Source: Bryobacteraceae bacterium
GTDB lineage: Bacteria > Acidobacteriota > Terriglobia > Bryobacterales > Bryobacteraceae
Direction of reading: 5' to 3'
Assembly: GCA_025928545.1 (NCBI GenBank)
Contig: JAICJH010000021.1
Location: 1 to 64,000 of the forward strand
Length of the DNA stretch: 64,000 bases
Below the pieces are notes generated by a model. The model worked only from the letters and a program-made list of their open reading frames with translations, was not told the origin of the DNA and made no database searches. This document shows, piece by piece, positions 44,907 through 53,257 of the stretch. Positions within the stretch are counted from its first letter, which is position 1; each line of letters starts with the position of its first letter. A program made the position numbers and the translations under genes.

Positions 44907-46652
44907 TCAGCGAACGATTGCAGCGACCGGTTGCTTCGCCCGGGCGATTGAAGTCGCGGGCTTCGCGGCAGGAGTCTTGAGTGACGCCTTTGCGACCAGA
45001 CCGGCACCCGCCGCGGGCGCCTTGCGGCCTGCTTTCAGACCGGCGGATTTCGATATGGCGGAACTTGCCACGCGTCTCCCGCTCTTTCCCTTCGATTTGG
45101 CTGCAACCACCCTAATCGGCTTCGGCGGAGCCTCGTGATACGCCGCCGGAATCACCAGCCGGTCGCCGGGAGCCAGGTCAGCGCTTTTTTCAAGCCGGTT
45201 CGCACTGGCGATCACCGTCGAAGTGGACTTATAACGCGTCGCGATGGCTGACAGACTCTCGCCCGCCTCCACCTTATGCAATCGCGCGGTTGCGCGGTTT
45301 ACAGCGGGAACGGTGGCGAGGCCGGCGATGACATCCTGCGCCATCCCCTTGGGAACATGCAGGTCATAGCCTTCCGGAGCGGTTCCACGCAGCAAGGCGG
45401 GATTCAACTGTTGCAATTCGGGAATGGGCGTCTCGGTCAGATCGCTGATCAGGCCCAGGTTCACGTTCGAATCGAGAGTGAGCGTCTCATATTCCACTGC
45501 ACGTTCGGGCGTGATGTCGTAGATCCCGTACTCAGGCGCGTTCTTCGAGACGATCGTCATGGCCAGAATGATGGGCACGTAGTTGGCGGTCTCGGCCGGA
45601 ATTACCTTGCGGGCGCGCAGTTCCCAGAAATCGGCATAACCCGTCCGTTCCACGGCTTTCTCGATAACGCCCGGTCCGCAGTTATAAGCCGCCATGGCCA
45701 GATACCAGTCGTGGAATTCGTTGTACAGATCATGAAGGTGGTGGGCGGCGGCGCGGGTGGCTTTTTCCGGGTCCAGACGATCGTCTGTCCAGGGCGTCTG
45801 CATTAACCCGTATTGATTGCCGCGGAACTTGACGAATTGCCACATCCCCTTGGCTGCTGCCACGGAGACGGCGCGAGGCATAAAACCGGATTCGGCCTGG
45901 GCGAGACGGATCAGTTCCGGCGGAATACCTTCCTCGGCGAAGATCTTCGTGATCATCGCGTCGTACTTGCCGGCGCGGATCAGGCCATTCTCAATAGTCC
46001 TGTGGCCGCGCCCACTGAAATAGTTCACGTAACCCAGGACAGCATCATTCACAGTAAGCGGCAGCACGGAAGACGTGTTCTTCAGCTGGGTTTCGACCTT
46101 GTCTTTGATCCTGGGGTCCACCGGAAAGGTCATCTGCAGAATGTCGTCGATCGGAGCTTTGTCAAAGCCAGGCGCTTCATCGGTTACGGCCGCCCCCATT
46201 CCCGTCAGATCGTAACGGTTAATGGAATCCACCATCTCTTCCAGCGTGTGCTCAAAAAGCGTTCTGTTAGTGGGCGAATCGGATGCCCGCATCATCAGGC
46301 CGATGGCGGCGTCGAAATCGGATCGCGCGTGGTCGAAATCGCTGTTCAGATAGAATCGGCTTCCGGTGCGAAACTTTTCCTCGGCCTGGTGAATCAATAT
46401 GTCGGACGCATTGGGATGGAAAACCGAGGTTCCCTGATTTTCCCGGGTAACTTCTGTGAGGTAGGGGATTCGCTCAGTGTCGGCTATATCAGGGGTGATG
46501 CCGATAGCTGGAGTGCGAATGACCGCCGGGAGGAAAGAACTCTGGATACCGGATTGCTGCGGGAAAACAGGAAGGGCTAAAAGGACGGCACAAACACCGA
46601 CTGCGACAGTGTGGCGCAAGGGGGCTGGAAGTGTTTTGTGACGCCGGGCCAT
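44907..46652 (-). CDS. mltD: Membrane-bound lytic murein transglycosylase (MltD-like) with LysM
   Basis: 581 residues. Signal peptide ('AVGVCAVLLALPVFPQQS'), an N-terminal helical domain, then the SLT domain with catalytic Glu near 255 in 'IRLAQAESGFMPRAVSVAAA', 'GMWQFV' and 'AMAAYNCGPGVIEKAV'. One LysM repeat ('HKVEAGESLSAIATRYKSTS') near 460 and an Ala/Lys-rich tail follow. Cleaves peptidoglycan glycan strands with 1,6-anhydro product. Shine-Dalgarno 'AAGGAG' before ATG. No other wall genes adjoin it. Confidence 0.92.
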   Translation of the reverse strand: MARRHKTLPAPLRHTVAVGVCAVLLALPVFPQQSGIQSSFLPAVIRTPAIGITPDIADTERIPYLTEVTRENQGTSVFHPNASDILIHQAEEKFRTGSRFYLNSDFDHARSDFDAAIGLMMRASDSPTNRTLFEHTLEEMVDSINRYDLTGMGAAVTDEAPGFDKAPIDDILQMTFPVDPRIKDKVETQLKNTSSVLPLTVNDAVLGYVNYFSGRGHRTIENGLIRAGKYDAMITKIFAEEGIPPELIRLAQAESGFMPRAVSVAAAKGMWQFVKFRGNQYGLMQTPWTDDRLDPEKATRAAAHHLHDLYNEFHDWYLAMAAYNCGPGVIEKAVERTGYADFWELRARKVIPAETANYVPIILAMTIVSKNAPEYGIYDITPERAVEYETLTLDSNVNLGLISDLTETPIPELQQLNPALLRGTAPEGYDLHVPKGMAQDVIAGLATVPAVNRATARLHKVEAGESLSAIATRYKSTSTVIASANRLEKSADLAPGDRLVIPAAYHEAPPKPIRVVAAKSKGKSGRRVASSAISKSAGLKAGRKAPAAGAGLVAKASLKTPAAKPATSIARAKQPVAAIVR

Positions 46653-46890
46653 TCAGTCTCCTTCAGGCAGAATTCTAAGTTCCGGGGTACGGGCCTGGTT
46701 GGGCCTGACCCGTGTCCAACACTCTCGATTACAGACTATCATAGCGGTTTGGCCTGATTCACCCGTCTGTAACCCTGGGCTCCTGCTCGTTATGGGGTTG
46801 AGGCTTCGCTCATCCCTTCGAGCCGCATCCTCAACGTTCGCAGCTCGGTAAGCGTAGCCGATTCAATAAAAGCTCTTCTCTGCTTCGCGG

Positions 46891-48990
46891 CTATTCATCC
46901 TCAGCTTCTTCCTCACCCGTCCGGGCAGCCCTGGCGGCCGCGACAATCTTTTCAGCCTGGAGCTGGGGAACGTAATCGTAGTGGTCGAATTCCATTGAAA
47001 ACGATGCCCTGCCCTGCGTCATCGACGTCAGATCACTCTGATAAGAAAGCATTTCCGCCATTGGGACGTGCGCTTTCAGAATCTGCGTTGTTCCCTGGGT
47101 TTCCATGCCGGAGATGCGTCCGCGCCTGCCGTTCAGGTCGCCCATCAGATCGCCGGCATACTCCACGGGTGCATGAATCTCGACATTCATGACGGGTTCG
47201 AGGAGAGTCGGTTTCGCTGTCGTCATGGCGGCCCGGAATGCCTTCCTCGCAGCCAGCTTGAAAGCTAGTTCGGAGGAGTCCACATCGTGATAGGATCCGT
47301 CGTAAACGGTGACTTTGAAATCCACCATGGGATAGCCTGCCAGGAAACCGCGCTCCGAGGTTTCCAAAATCCCTTTTTCCACAGCCGGAATATAGTTTTT
47401 GGGAATTGAGCCTCCGAACACGGCATTGGCAAATTCAAAACCGGCGCCACGGGGCAGAGGCTCCATCCGGATCCAGCAATCGCCAAACTGGCCATGCCCG
47501 CCAGTTTGTTTCTTGTGCCTGCCCTGCACGTCGGCATTGCCGCGAATCGTTTCCCGATAGGGGATTCTCGGCGGCTTCAGAGTGACGTCCACTCCATAGC
47601 GTTTCTTCAGGCGGCTGACGGCGATTTCGACGTGCTGCTGCCCCGTGCCGGCAACCAGGAAGTCCCGCGTCTGGGGATCGCGATAAAACCGCAGCGAAAG
47701 ATCTTCTTCCAGCAGCTTGTGGAGGGCGTTCCCCATGCGGTCTTCATCGTTACGGCTCTTCGCTTCCACGGCGAAAGCAATCGAGGGCTCAGCCAGTTTG
47801 ACCGCGGGAACAGAAACGGGAGACGACTTATCTGCCAGCGTATCGCCGGTCAGGGTTTCTTTCAGCTTGGCGACGGCGCCGATATCGCCGGCATGGAGTT
47901 CACCCACCGGCAGGATGGTCTTGCCGAGGGGCGCACCGATGTGAGCCAGCCGTTCGGCTGATTCGCGCTTGGTGTTCAGCAGTGACGCATCATTCCGCAC
48001 AACTCCGGACAGCACTTTGAAGAATGAAATGCGCCCGGCGAAGGGATCGGCAGTGGTCTTGAAAACGTGAGCCGCCACGGGTCCTGCGTCGGAGCAAACC
48101 CGTTCGTTTTCCACTCCGTTCAACAGGACTGTCGCGGCTGGCCGATCCGCCGGCGATGGGAAAGCTTCGACGATGAGATCGAGCAGCCGGTCCGCGCCAA
48201 TATCGTGCAGTCCGGACATGCAGAGAACCGGGAAGACGAGATCCTTGCGCATTTCTTCATCGAGACCCGCAACGATATGTTCTTCGGGCAGCGTGCCGGT
48301 GTCGAAGAACTCGGCCATCAGGTCGTCCTTGCCTTCGGCTACCAGTTCCACCAGTTCCTCATGAGCCGTTTTGGCTGCTTCCGCGTAGGGTGCCGGAATC
48401 TCGCCTTCCTTCGATTTGCCGTCGCCGTCGGGCACGAAGGTATGGGCCTTCATATGAACCAGATCGATGACCCCGGTGAAATCTTTCTCGGCGCCAAGCG
48501 GGAGGTGGATGGGAATCGCGGCGCGGCCGAAGCGCTCGCGAATGCTCTCCATGGTTCGCTCGAAGCTGGCCCGGTCACGGTCGAGTTTGTTGATTACAAT
48601 GGCGCGGGGCAGTTCACGCTGATCCGCATAGGCCCACATCTTTTCAGTCTGGGCCTGCACACCCGCAACGGCGTCCACCACGATGATGAGACCGTCGGCG
48701 GCAACCAGGGTCGCGTTCGCATCGTTGGTGAACAGATTGAAGCCGGGGGTGTCGAGAAGATTGATCTTCGTCTTCTTCCATTCGATAGCGGCGATCGAGG
48801 TGGAAATTGTCAGCTTGCGCTGGATCTCCTCTTCGTCATGGTCGGTGATGGTATTTCCCTCATCGACTCGCGTCAGGCGGTTGGTGGCGCCTGCCGCAAA
48901 AAGCAGACCGGCCACCACGGAAGTCTTTCCGCAGTGGCCGTGACCTACAATGCCGACGTTTCTGATGTCCTTCGTCTCGTAAACTTTCAC
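46891..48990 (-). CDS. Elongation factor G-like translational GTPase
   Basis: 699 residues. G1 'GIVGHGHCGKTSVVAGLLFA', G3 'LLDTPGFNLF', G4 'VINKLDRD', then EF-G domains II-V ('GGHGQFGDCWIRMEPLPRGA', 'VDFKVTVYDGSYHDVDSSEL'). The G1 sequence and an acidic C-tail ('EEEAEDE') place it with the divergent EF-G-like/EF-G2 group rather than canonical FusA, which normally sits with rpsL/rpsG/tuf. Its role may be an accessory translocase or ribosome-recycling factor. Confidence 0.88.
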   Translation of the reverse strand: MKVYETKDIRNVGIVGHGHCGKTSVVAGLLFAAGATNRLTRVDEGNTITDHDEEEIQRKLTISTSIAAIEWKKTKINLLDTPGFNLFTNDANATLVAADGLIIVVDAVAGVQAQTEKMWAYADQRELPRAIVINKLDRDRASFERTMESIRERFGRAAIPIHLPLGAEKDFTGVIDLVHMKAHTFVPDGDGKSKEGEIPAPYAEAAKTAHEELVELVAEGKDDLMAEFFDTGTLPEEHIVAGLDEEMRKDLVFPVLCMSGLHDIGADRLLDLIVEAFPSPADRPAATVLLNGVENERVCSDAGPVAAHVFKTTADPFAGRISFFKVLSGVVRNDASLLNTKRESAERLAHIGAPLGKTILPVGELHAGDIGAVAKLKETLTGDTLADKSSPVSVPAVKLAEPSIAFAVEAKSRNDEDRMGNALHKLLEEDLSLRFYRDPQTRDFLVAGTGQQHVEIAVSRLKKRYGVDVTLKPPRIPYRETIRGNADVQGRHKKQTGGHGQFGDCWIRMEPLPRGAGFEFANAVFGGSIPKNYIPAVEKGILETSERGFLAGYPMVDFKVTVYDGSYHDVDSSELAFKLAARKAFRAAMTTAKPTLLEPVMNVEIHAPVEYAGDLMGDLNGRRGRISGMETQGTTQILKAHVPMAEMLSYQSDLTSMTQGRASFSMEFDHYDYVPQLQAEKIVAAARAARTGEEEAEDE

Positions 48991-49084
48991 GGAATGCCTC
49001 CGTTAAAAACGGATACTATCACACGACTAAACCGGATGAGGCGGCCGGTGCATTTCCTCTGTCCCGTGAACATGCGCGGACGCC

Positions 49085-50365
49085 CTACCAGGCTTCGCGA
49101 TTCGTGATGCTCACCCGGAACATTGGTTTCACCCTCTCGGTTTCTTCCATCTGATAGGTCTGCTGAGTTTTCGACGGATCGTAGTCCCGCCAGAGCCAGG
49201 TAAGCGATTCCGGCAGGTCGAGCGCAGCCTGCGCGATTGCGTGCATGCTCACGCCAAAGCGGAAATGAAAATCGTAGCCCTTGAACTTGAGACTGTTGGC
49301 CAGTTGAATGTTGTTCAGCGGCCAGCTTCCGGTGGCGTTTTCCATGTCATCGGATCCGTCCGACAGCCAAACACGCAAATTCTTTTTCGGGTCGCGCCGG
49401 ACATGTTGCGCGACGATGTAGCCTCCATCCTGATTCTTTTCCGGATGCCACTGAATGGCCGTGTAGCTGCCGATGTGGGAAAGGACCCGGCTGAACTGCT
49501 GCGGGTAATACCAGGCCACGTTCATCGCACAGATTGCGCCCGACGACGCCCCGCCGATTGCGCGGGAATAGCTGTCCTGCCGGAGCTTATAGGTTTGCTG
49601 CACGTCGGCGAGGACTTCGTCGATCAGATACTTTCCGTAACGATCGGACACCGTATCGTATTCGATGCTCCGCATCATCTGAGCTTCCTGCCCGCCCGTG
49701 CCTGGCTGGATCAGAACGTGCACCATGGGCGGAATCTTCTTTTGCGCGACCAGGTTATCGGAAACAATCTGCAGCCGAAGGCGCATCAGATCCTGATTCC
49801 CGACAATGGTTTCGCCATCCTGCCAGACCATGAGCGGCGCTCCATTGGCGAGATCGGTACCCGGATTCACGTAGACCCAGTAGTTCGACGACATGCCTGG
49901 GTAGACTTTGCTGACCAGAGTTTTCCGTTCGCTCAGCTTGCCACGCGGGACGCCGGGTTGCGGATAAGAATCCGGATTGTAGCCCGCCACCTGATACCCG
50001 CCGATTTCGCGGCCATTGGCGAAATAGTGATACTGGTGGGTGGTGCCGAGCCGCAGCATTTTCAGCAGATACCAGTAGTTGGTTCCGGCGACGCGCTTCA
50101 TCGGCACGGCCGGCTCCGCATCAATGACAACGGTGGCTTCGTTTGGGGTCTCGACGGCGAACAGGAATTCCTGGCCCCAGACGGCCACTCCATCGCGCCC
50201 GCTCAGTTCGGGAATCCGGTAGCCTGATGAATCTTTGCGGGCAAGCAGTTCGGCGAGCTTCGGGGAGTCTGTGCGCGCCGCCTCGATGAGTTCCTGGATG
50301 GGATTGACTTGTGCCAACAGAGCGGGCACACAGAGAACGGCAAGCAGGACAAGTTGGTTGTTCAT
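49085..50365 (-). CDS. Secreted esterase, enterochelin esterase/esterase-D-like
   Basis: 426 residues with a signal peptide ('VLLAVLCVPALLAQ'). An N-terminal beta-sandwich region ('FLFAVETPNEATVVIDAEPA') precedes an alpha/beta-hydrolase with nucleophile 'AIGGASSGAICAMNVAWYYP', Asp in 'VWLSDGSDDME' and His in 'FGVSMHAIAQA'. The layout matches Fes/feruloyl-esterase-like acidobacterial proteins. Substrate is unknown: aromatic or siderophore-type esters are possible. Confidence 0.82.
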   Translation of the reverse strand: MNNQLVLLAVLCVPALLAQVNPIQELIEAARTDSPKLAELLARKDSSGYRIPELSGRDGVAVWGQEFLFAVETPNEATVVIDAEPAVPMKRVAGTNYWYLLKMLRLGTTHQYHYFANGREIGGYQVAGYNPDSYPQPGVPRGKLSERKTLVSKVYPGMSSNYWVYVNPGTDLANGAPLMVWQDGETIVGNQDLMRLRLQIVSDNLVAQKKIPPMVHVLIQPGTGGQEAQMMRSIEYDTVSDRYGKYLIDEVLADVQQTYKLRQDSYSRAIGGASSGAICAMNVAWYYPQQFSRVLSHIGSYTAIQWHPEKNQDGGYIVAQHVRRDPKKNLRVWLSDGSDDMENATGSWPLNNIQLANSLKFKGYDFHFRFGVSMHAIAQAALDLPESLTWLWRDYDPSKTQQTYQMEETERVKPMFRVSITNREAW

Positions 50366-50575
50366 TCAGTTCCGGATTGTATCGCGTTTGGCCGCCATTG
50401 CCATCCGGCTTGGCGGGGAATACTCCCTGCAAACCTTACGGAATACCTCCGAAAAAGCTAATGGACAATAGCGTAACGGAATCGAGTATGGCTATGCTGT
50501 GGGTTCTACTTCGGTTCCGGCAGAGGCGAAGTTTGCACGGGGCTTGCGGCTGCGCAAGCGGACTCCACGAGCAAA

Positions 50576-50598
50576 ACCCCGCCAAGTCAGGGCGGGGT
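50576..50598 (+). promoter_or_regulatory. Stem-loop in the leader of a 25-aa peptide gene
   Basis: 'accccgcc' pairs with 'ggcggggt' across 7 bases, 35 bases before the peptide's ATG. A further inverted repeat 'cttgcg...cgcaag' lies about 20 bases upstream. It lacks a U-tract. It could control ribosome access. Confidence 0.55.
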
Positions 50599-50633
50599 CT
50601 GCAGTAAAGCTGGAGTGGAAAGGAGGAACGCTT

Positions 50634-50711
50634 ATGTTTCTTCTGTTGTTGTTCGTTAGCTTTGTCAAGAAGCTTCGACGGCTGGGCATCAAAATCGACT
50701 TCTGGTTCTGA
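50634..50711 (+). CDS. 25-aa hydrophobic-basic peptide
   Basis: ATG 50634 with 'AAAGGAGG' seven bases upstream, one of the best Shine-Dalgarno sequences in the window. The product starts 'MFLLLLFVSFVKKLRRLG' and ends 'DFWF': a short hydrophobic helix, a basic patch and an aromatic tail. It sits between two GC-rich stem-loops in a 499-base spacer (50366-50864) with no other gene. The profile fits type I toxin or small membrane regulator peptides, but no antisense RNA was proven. Too short for the ORF track except as the tail of an unlikely 70-aa frame. Confidence 0.55.
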   Translation: MFLLLLFVSFVKKLRRLGIKIDFWF

Positions 50712-50722
50712 TTCCCGACCGA

Positions 50723-50754
50723 TGGAGGCTGGCGGTTCGCCCCGCTGGCCTCCA
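50723..50754. terminator. Stable stem-loop after the 25-aa peptide gene
   Basis: 'tggaggctggcgg' and 'ccgctggcctcca' pair throughout (two G-U wobbles) around a 6-nt loop, 12 bases after the stop codon. No U-run follows on the plus strand, while the minus strand reads 'GTTGTTGT' upstream. Confidence 0.6.
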
Positions 50755-50864
50755 CAACAACAATCTAACACAATTCAGAGCTTTGGTAACAGCTTCTTTT
50801 GGGCTTTTTGGCGACGCTGAGAAGTGCCGAATCGTCGGCAGGCAGCGCTGAAACTGGAAGAGCG

Positions 50865-51365
50865 TTACCGCGCCCGGAACACTTCAAGCCACTTTGTGTG
50901 AGCAATGATGTTGCCCGCCAGCATTCGCTGGAATTCCCGGATCGAGACGTCGCCGGGCCATGCGGGAGCAGTGTTAAGAGCATAGAAATCAAATGAATAG
51001 TGATTGAACGGTCCGGTTCCCGCGCCGGGTCCGAAAGAGGCGCCGGCCTCGTCACTCTCAGGCAGGAGCTTTGCAGTGCCGGGAAGAACGAACCCGAGCC
51101 AGTGGTTGGTGTCGACGTAGTCGTTGCCGACCGGACCTTGGTAATAGTGAACGACTACGACGTAGCTCTGAAGCCGGTCGGGCGCGGAGCCTGAGCCGGA
51201 ACTCCAATGAAAATCGAAAGCGGGGATCGCAGCGCTGCCGTTTGCCGAAGCGGTCGATGTCACCCAAAACAACGAGCCCGGGGGAACATTTTCGACTGAA
51301 GGCTGTGCTGTGATCTGCGCGGAGCCGGCAACCGCGCAGAACAGGAACAACACCGCTGTTTTCAT
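50865..51365 (-). CDS. PEBP-family secreted protein (YbhB/YbcL-like), copy 1
   Basis: 166 residues with a signal peptide ('AVLFLFCAVAGSAQ'). Phosphatidylethanolamine-binding-protein-like features are 'PAFDFHWSSG', 'HWLGFVLPGTAKLLPES', the loop 'FGPGAGTGPFNHYSFDFYAL' and a C-terminal helix. The usual PEBP Asp-x-Asp/His pocket is only partly kept. Exported, role unknown. Shine-Dalgarno 'AAGGAG' is 7 bases before ATG, directly after an inverted repeat. A paralogue follows 73 bases upstream. Confidence 0.8.
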   Translation of the reverse strand: MKTAVLFLFCAVAGSAQITAQPSVENVPPGSLFWVTSTASANGSAAIPAFDFHWSSGSGSAPDRLQSYVVVVHYYQGPVGNDYVDTNHWLGFVLPGTAKLLPESDEAGASFGPGAGTGPFNHYSFDFYALNTAPAWPGDVSIREFQRMLAGNIIAHTKWLEVFRAR

Positions 51366-51378
51366 TTGTCCGCTCCTT

Positions 51379-51398
51379 AGTACGATATATTTAGTACT
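51379..51398 (-). promoter_or_regulatory. Inverted repeat adjoining the Shine-Dalgarno of the first PEBP gene
   Basis: 'AGTAC-N10-GTACT' with an A/T-rich centre ('gatatattta'), plus outer arms 'TCCGCT' and 'AGCGGA' (51369-51374, 51401-51406). It lies immediately upstream of the Shine-Dalgarno, so it is either a -10/operator region or a leader stem. Confidence 0.5.
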
Positions 51399-51438
51399 GT
51401 AGCGGAAGCCAAAGCCGGGGTCAAGGCCGATTTCCGGC

Positions 51439-52074
51439 TCACTGCGGGCCGGAAAATCTACCCACGTAAGCGGCCTTCCCGACTACATGGCCTTCCATCG
51501 CCTTCATCAGTTCATCGCGCGTGCAGGTGGCCGGCAAATCCAGTTTAGTGTCGAGGGCGTAGAACTCGAAGATGTAGTGGTGGATCGGCCCTGCGGGAGC
51601 GCCCGGTCCAAAATACGAGCCAGGAGCGCCGTTGCGGTTGTTGATGCCGGGTCCGTTGATGGTCCCATCCGGCAAAGTTCCGGCGGCGAGACTTTCCGGC
51701 AAGCTGGTGGCCGTGCCTGGAATATTAAAAGCCGACCAGTGCAGAGTATCCGTTGTCCCTTTGGCCGTCGAATTCTCAACGTCGTGCAGAATCACCGCGT
51801 AAGTCTTGAGGGTATTCGGCGCCGCACCGGGGTTTGTACCCAGGTTCCAGTGAAATTCAAAACCTGGCGACTTGTTGCCGCCCCGGCCGGCATTCTGCAT
51901 CGGAATTATGCCGCCATCCGGCCATGCCGACGAAGTGACCCAGAACTGGAGCCGTGGCGCACCGGCGCCGCGTCCCGGTCCACCGCTCGCCGCCGCGGGG
52001 GCCTGCGCAAAGACCATGCCGGAACATGCCGTGAAGACAACTGCCGAGATTAAATGTCGCTGAAATGCTTTCAT
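51439..52074 (-). CDS. PEBP-family secreted protein (YbhB/YbcL-like), copy 2
   Basis: 211 residues: signal peptide ('AVVFTACSGMVFAQ'), a Gly/Pro/Ala-rich linker, then the PEBP core 'FEFHWNLGTNPGAAPNTLKT', 'HWSAFNIPGTATSLPESL', 'FGPGAPAGPIHHYIFEFYAL'. Clear paralogue of the shorter downstream copy with the same loop 'SFGPG/YFGPG' and tail. Shine-Dalgarno 'GGGAGG' is strong. A near-palindrome (CCCGATA...TATCCGGG) lies just before it. Confidence 0.82.
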   Translation of the reverse strand: MKAFQRHLISAVVFTACSGMVFAQAPAAASGGPGRGAGAPRLQFWVTSSAWPDGGIIPMQNAGRGGNKSPGFEFHWNLGTNPGAAPNTLKTYAVILHDVENSTAKGTTDTLHWSAFNIPGTATSLPESLAAGTLPDGTINGPGINNRNGAPGSYFGPGAPAGPIHHYIFEFYALDTKLDLPATCTRDELMKAMEGHVVGKAAYVGRFSGPQ

Positions 52075-52224
52075 TGTTTACTCCCTCCCGGATAGTTTAT
52101 ATCGGGACCGCGTATCAGGTCTGTTTAGCAGGATGGGAAACGCTGAAAATCGCTGTTCGTGTGGCGAGATGGCAACCCCGGCACACCGCCGTCATAACGA
52201 TGCAGTCCACTCGATATAGATCCA

Positions 52225-52250
52225 AAGCAATATTGCTTATATGCTATATT
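52225..52250 (+). promoter_or_regulatory. Promoter/operator of the RelE-XRE module
   Basis: The perfect 14-base palindrome 'AAGCAATATTGCTT' (52225-52238) is followed by a -10-like 'TATATT' (52245-52250), seven bases before the toxin ATG. This is the expected layout for autorepression by a toxin-antitoxin complex; the transcript would be nearly leaderless. Confidence 0.6.
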
Positions 52251-52256
52251 ACAAGC

Positions 52257-52622
52257 ATGGTGTGGGAAGTCGAATTCACCGATGAGTTCGAGGAATGGTG
52301 GCACACCCTGTATGAGTCCGAGCAGGGAAAGGTCGACGCGCGTGTCGGCCTGCTGATGGAGCGCGGGCCGAATCTCGGATTTCCATTCAGCTCGCAGGTC
52401 AAGGCTTCTTGCTTTCCGGAGATGCGCGAACTTCGCGCTCAGGCTGGTGGCGATCCTTTGCGGATGCTGTACGCGTTTGATCCGCGCCGAACTGCGATTC
52501 TTTTGGTTGCCGGTGATAAGACCGGCGACGATCGATGGTACGAAAAGAACGTCCCCGTGGCGGACCGGCTATTCGAACGCCACCTGCGGACAATCGATAA
52601 GGAGAGGTCGGAACATGGCTAG
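52257..52622 (+). CDS. RelE/HigB-type (Gp49-like) toxin
   Basis: 121 residues from ATG 52257 (GTG 52260 is an alternative; the track start at 52065 is too early). 'VWEVEFTDEFEEWWHTLYES' opens the RelE-like fold, followed by 'FPEMRELRAQAGGDPLRMLY' and 'AILLVAGDKTGDDRWYEKNV', matching the phage Gp49-like/HigB branch of mRNA interferases. Toxin-first order with an XRE antitoxin that overlaps it by 8 bases, as in higBA. Confidence 0.88.
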   Translation: MVWEVEFTDEFEEWWHTLYESEQGKVDARVGLLMERGPNLGFPFSSQVKASCFPEMRELRAQAGGDPLRMLYAFDPRRTAILLVAGDKTGDDRWYEKNVPVADRLFERHLRTIDKERSEHG

Positions 52623-52932
52623 GAATTTCAAGGAACTGCGCAATGGGATGTCGGCTGCTGCAAAAGCGGCCAGCGTGAGCGAGCACCGCCGGTTAGTTGA
52701 AGAGATGTCGCTTCTCCAACTGCGGAAAGCCCGCGAGCTCACCCAAACCAAGATCGCCGGTGAGCTGCACATGGGTCAGGGCGATGTGTCGAAGCTGGAA
52801 CGTCGAACAGATATGTATGTCAGCACGCTCGCCAGCTACCTTCAGGCAGTAGGGGCCGATCTGGAGATTCGCGCGGTTTTCCCCGATGGGCGCGCTGTTA
52901 AAATCACGCAGTTTTCTGAAGAGTCTATTTAG
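52615..52932 (+). CDS. XRE-family helix-turn-helix antitoxin
   Basis: 105 residues from ATG 52615, inside the toxin's last codons, with 'GGAGAGG' upstream. HTH near residues 36-60 ('ARELTQTKIAGELHMGQGDV SKLE' region) and a C-terminal dimer/toxin-binding segment ('YLQAVGADLEIRAVFPDGRA'). Cognate antitoxin and probable repressor binding the palindrome upstream of the toxin. Confidence 0.9.
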   Translation: MARNFKELRNGMSAAAKAASVSEHRRLVEEMSLLQLRKARELTQTKIAGELHMGQGDVSKLERRTDMYVSTLASYLQAVGADLEIRAVFPDGRAVKITQFSEESI

Positions 52933-53168
52933 CGAATCGCAGATCGTAGCCGGTTCAGGAGACGCTTGGGAGAGTCCAGGGCAGGTGCCCTTCACTATAA
53001 TGAGGCTGATGGGGGATTCCGCAGCACGGTTTTTCAGCGGTACGCTTATCCGTTCCCGGAGGTGTATGACCATATGACGGCAATGAACTTGCGCCGACTC
53101 CCCACAAATTCCCCGACAGTCGGTTGGGGTGACGCAGTCGTTGGTTCGTAAGTTAGTTTTATCAACAT

Positions 53169-53257
53169 GCCCGGGTGGCGAAATCGGCAGACGCAACGGA
53201 CTTAAAATCCGTTTTTCCGCAAGGAGAGTGTGGGTTCAATTCCCACCCCGGGCACCA
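53169..53257 (+). tRNA. tRNA-Leu (anticodon TAA)
   Basis: 89 nt with encoded CCA. Acceptor 'GCCCGGG' pairs with 'CCCGGGC'; the anticodon loop CTTAAAA gives TAA; a long variable arm ('TTTTTCCGCAAGGAGAGT' region) and T-loop 'TTCAATT' are typical of class II tRNA-Leu. Confidence 0.95.

Noticed and set aside
45276-46580. Plus-strand ORFs of 176 and 255 aa opposite the lytic transglycosylase
   Set aside because: Antisense shadows of a gene with intact catalytic and LysM motifs.
50436-50771. 111-aa minus-strand ORF over the 25-aa peptide locus
   Set aside because: No Shine-Dalgarno, Arg/Ser/Pro-rich translation and it traverses three stem-loops; the plus-strand 25-aa frame has far better initiation signals.
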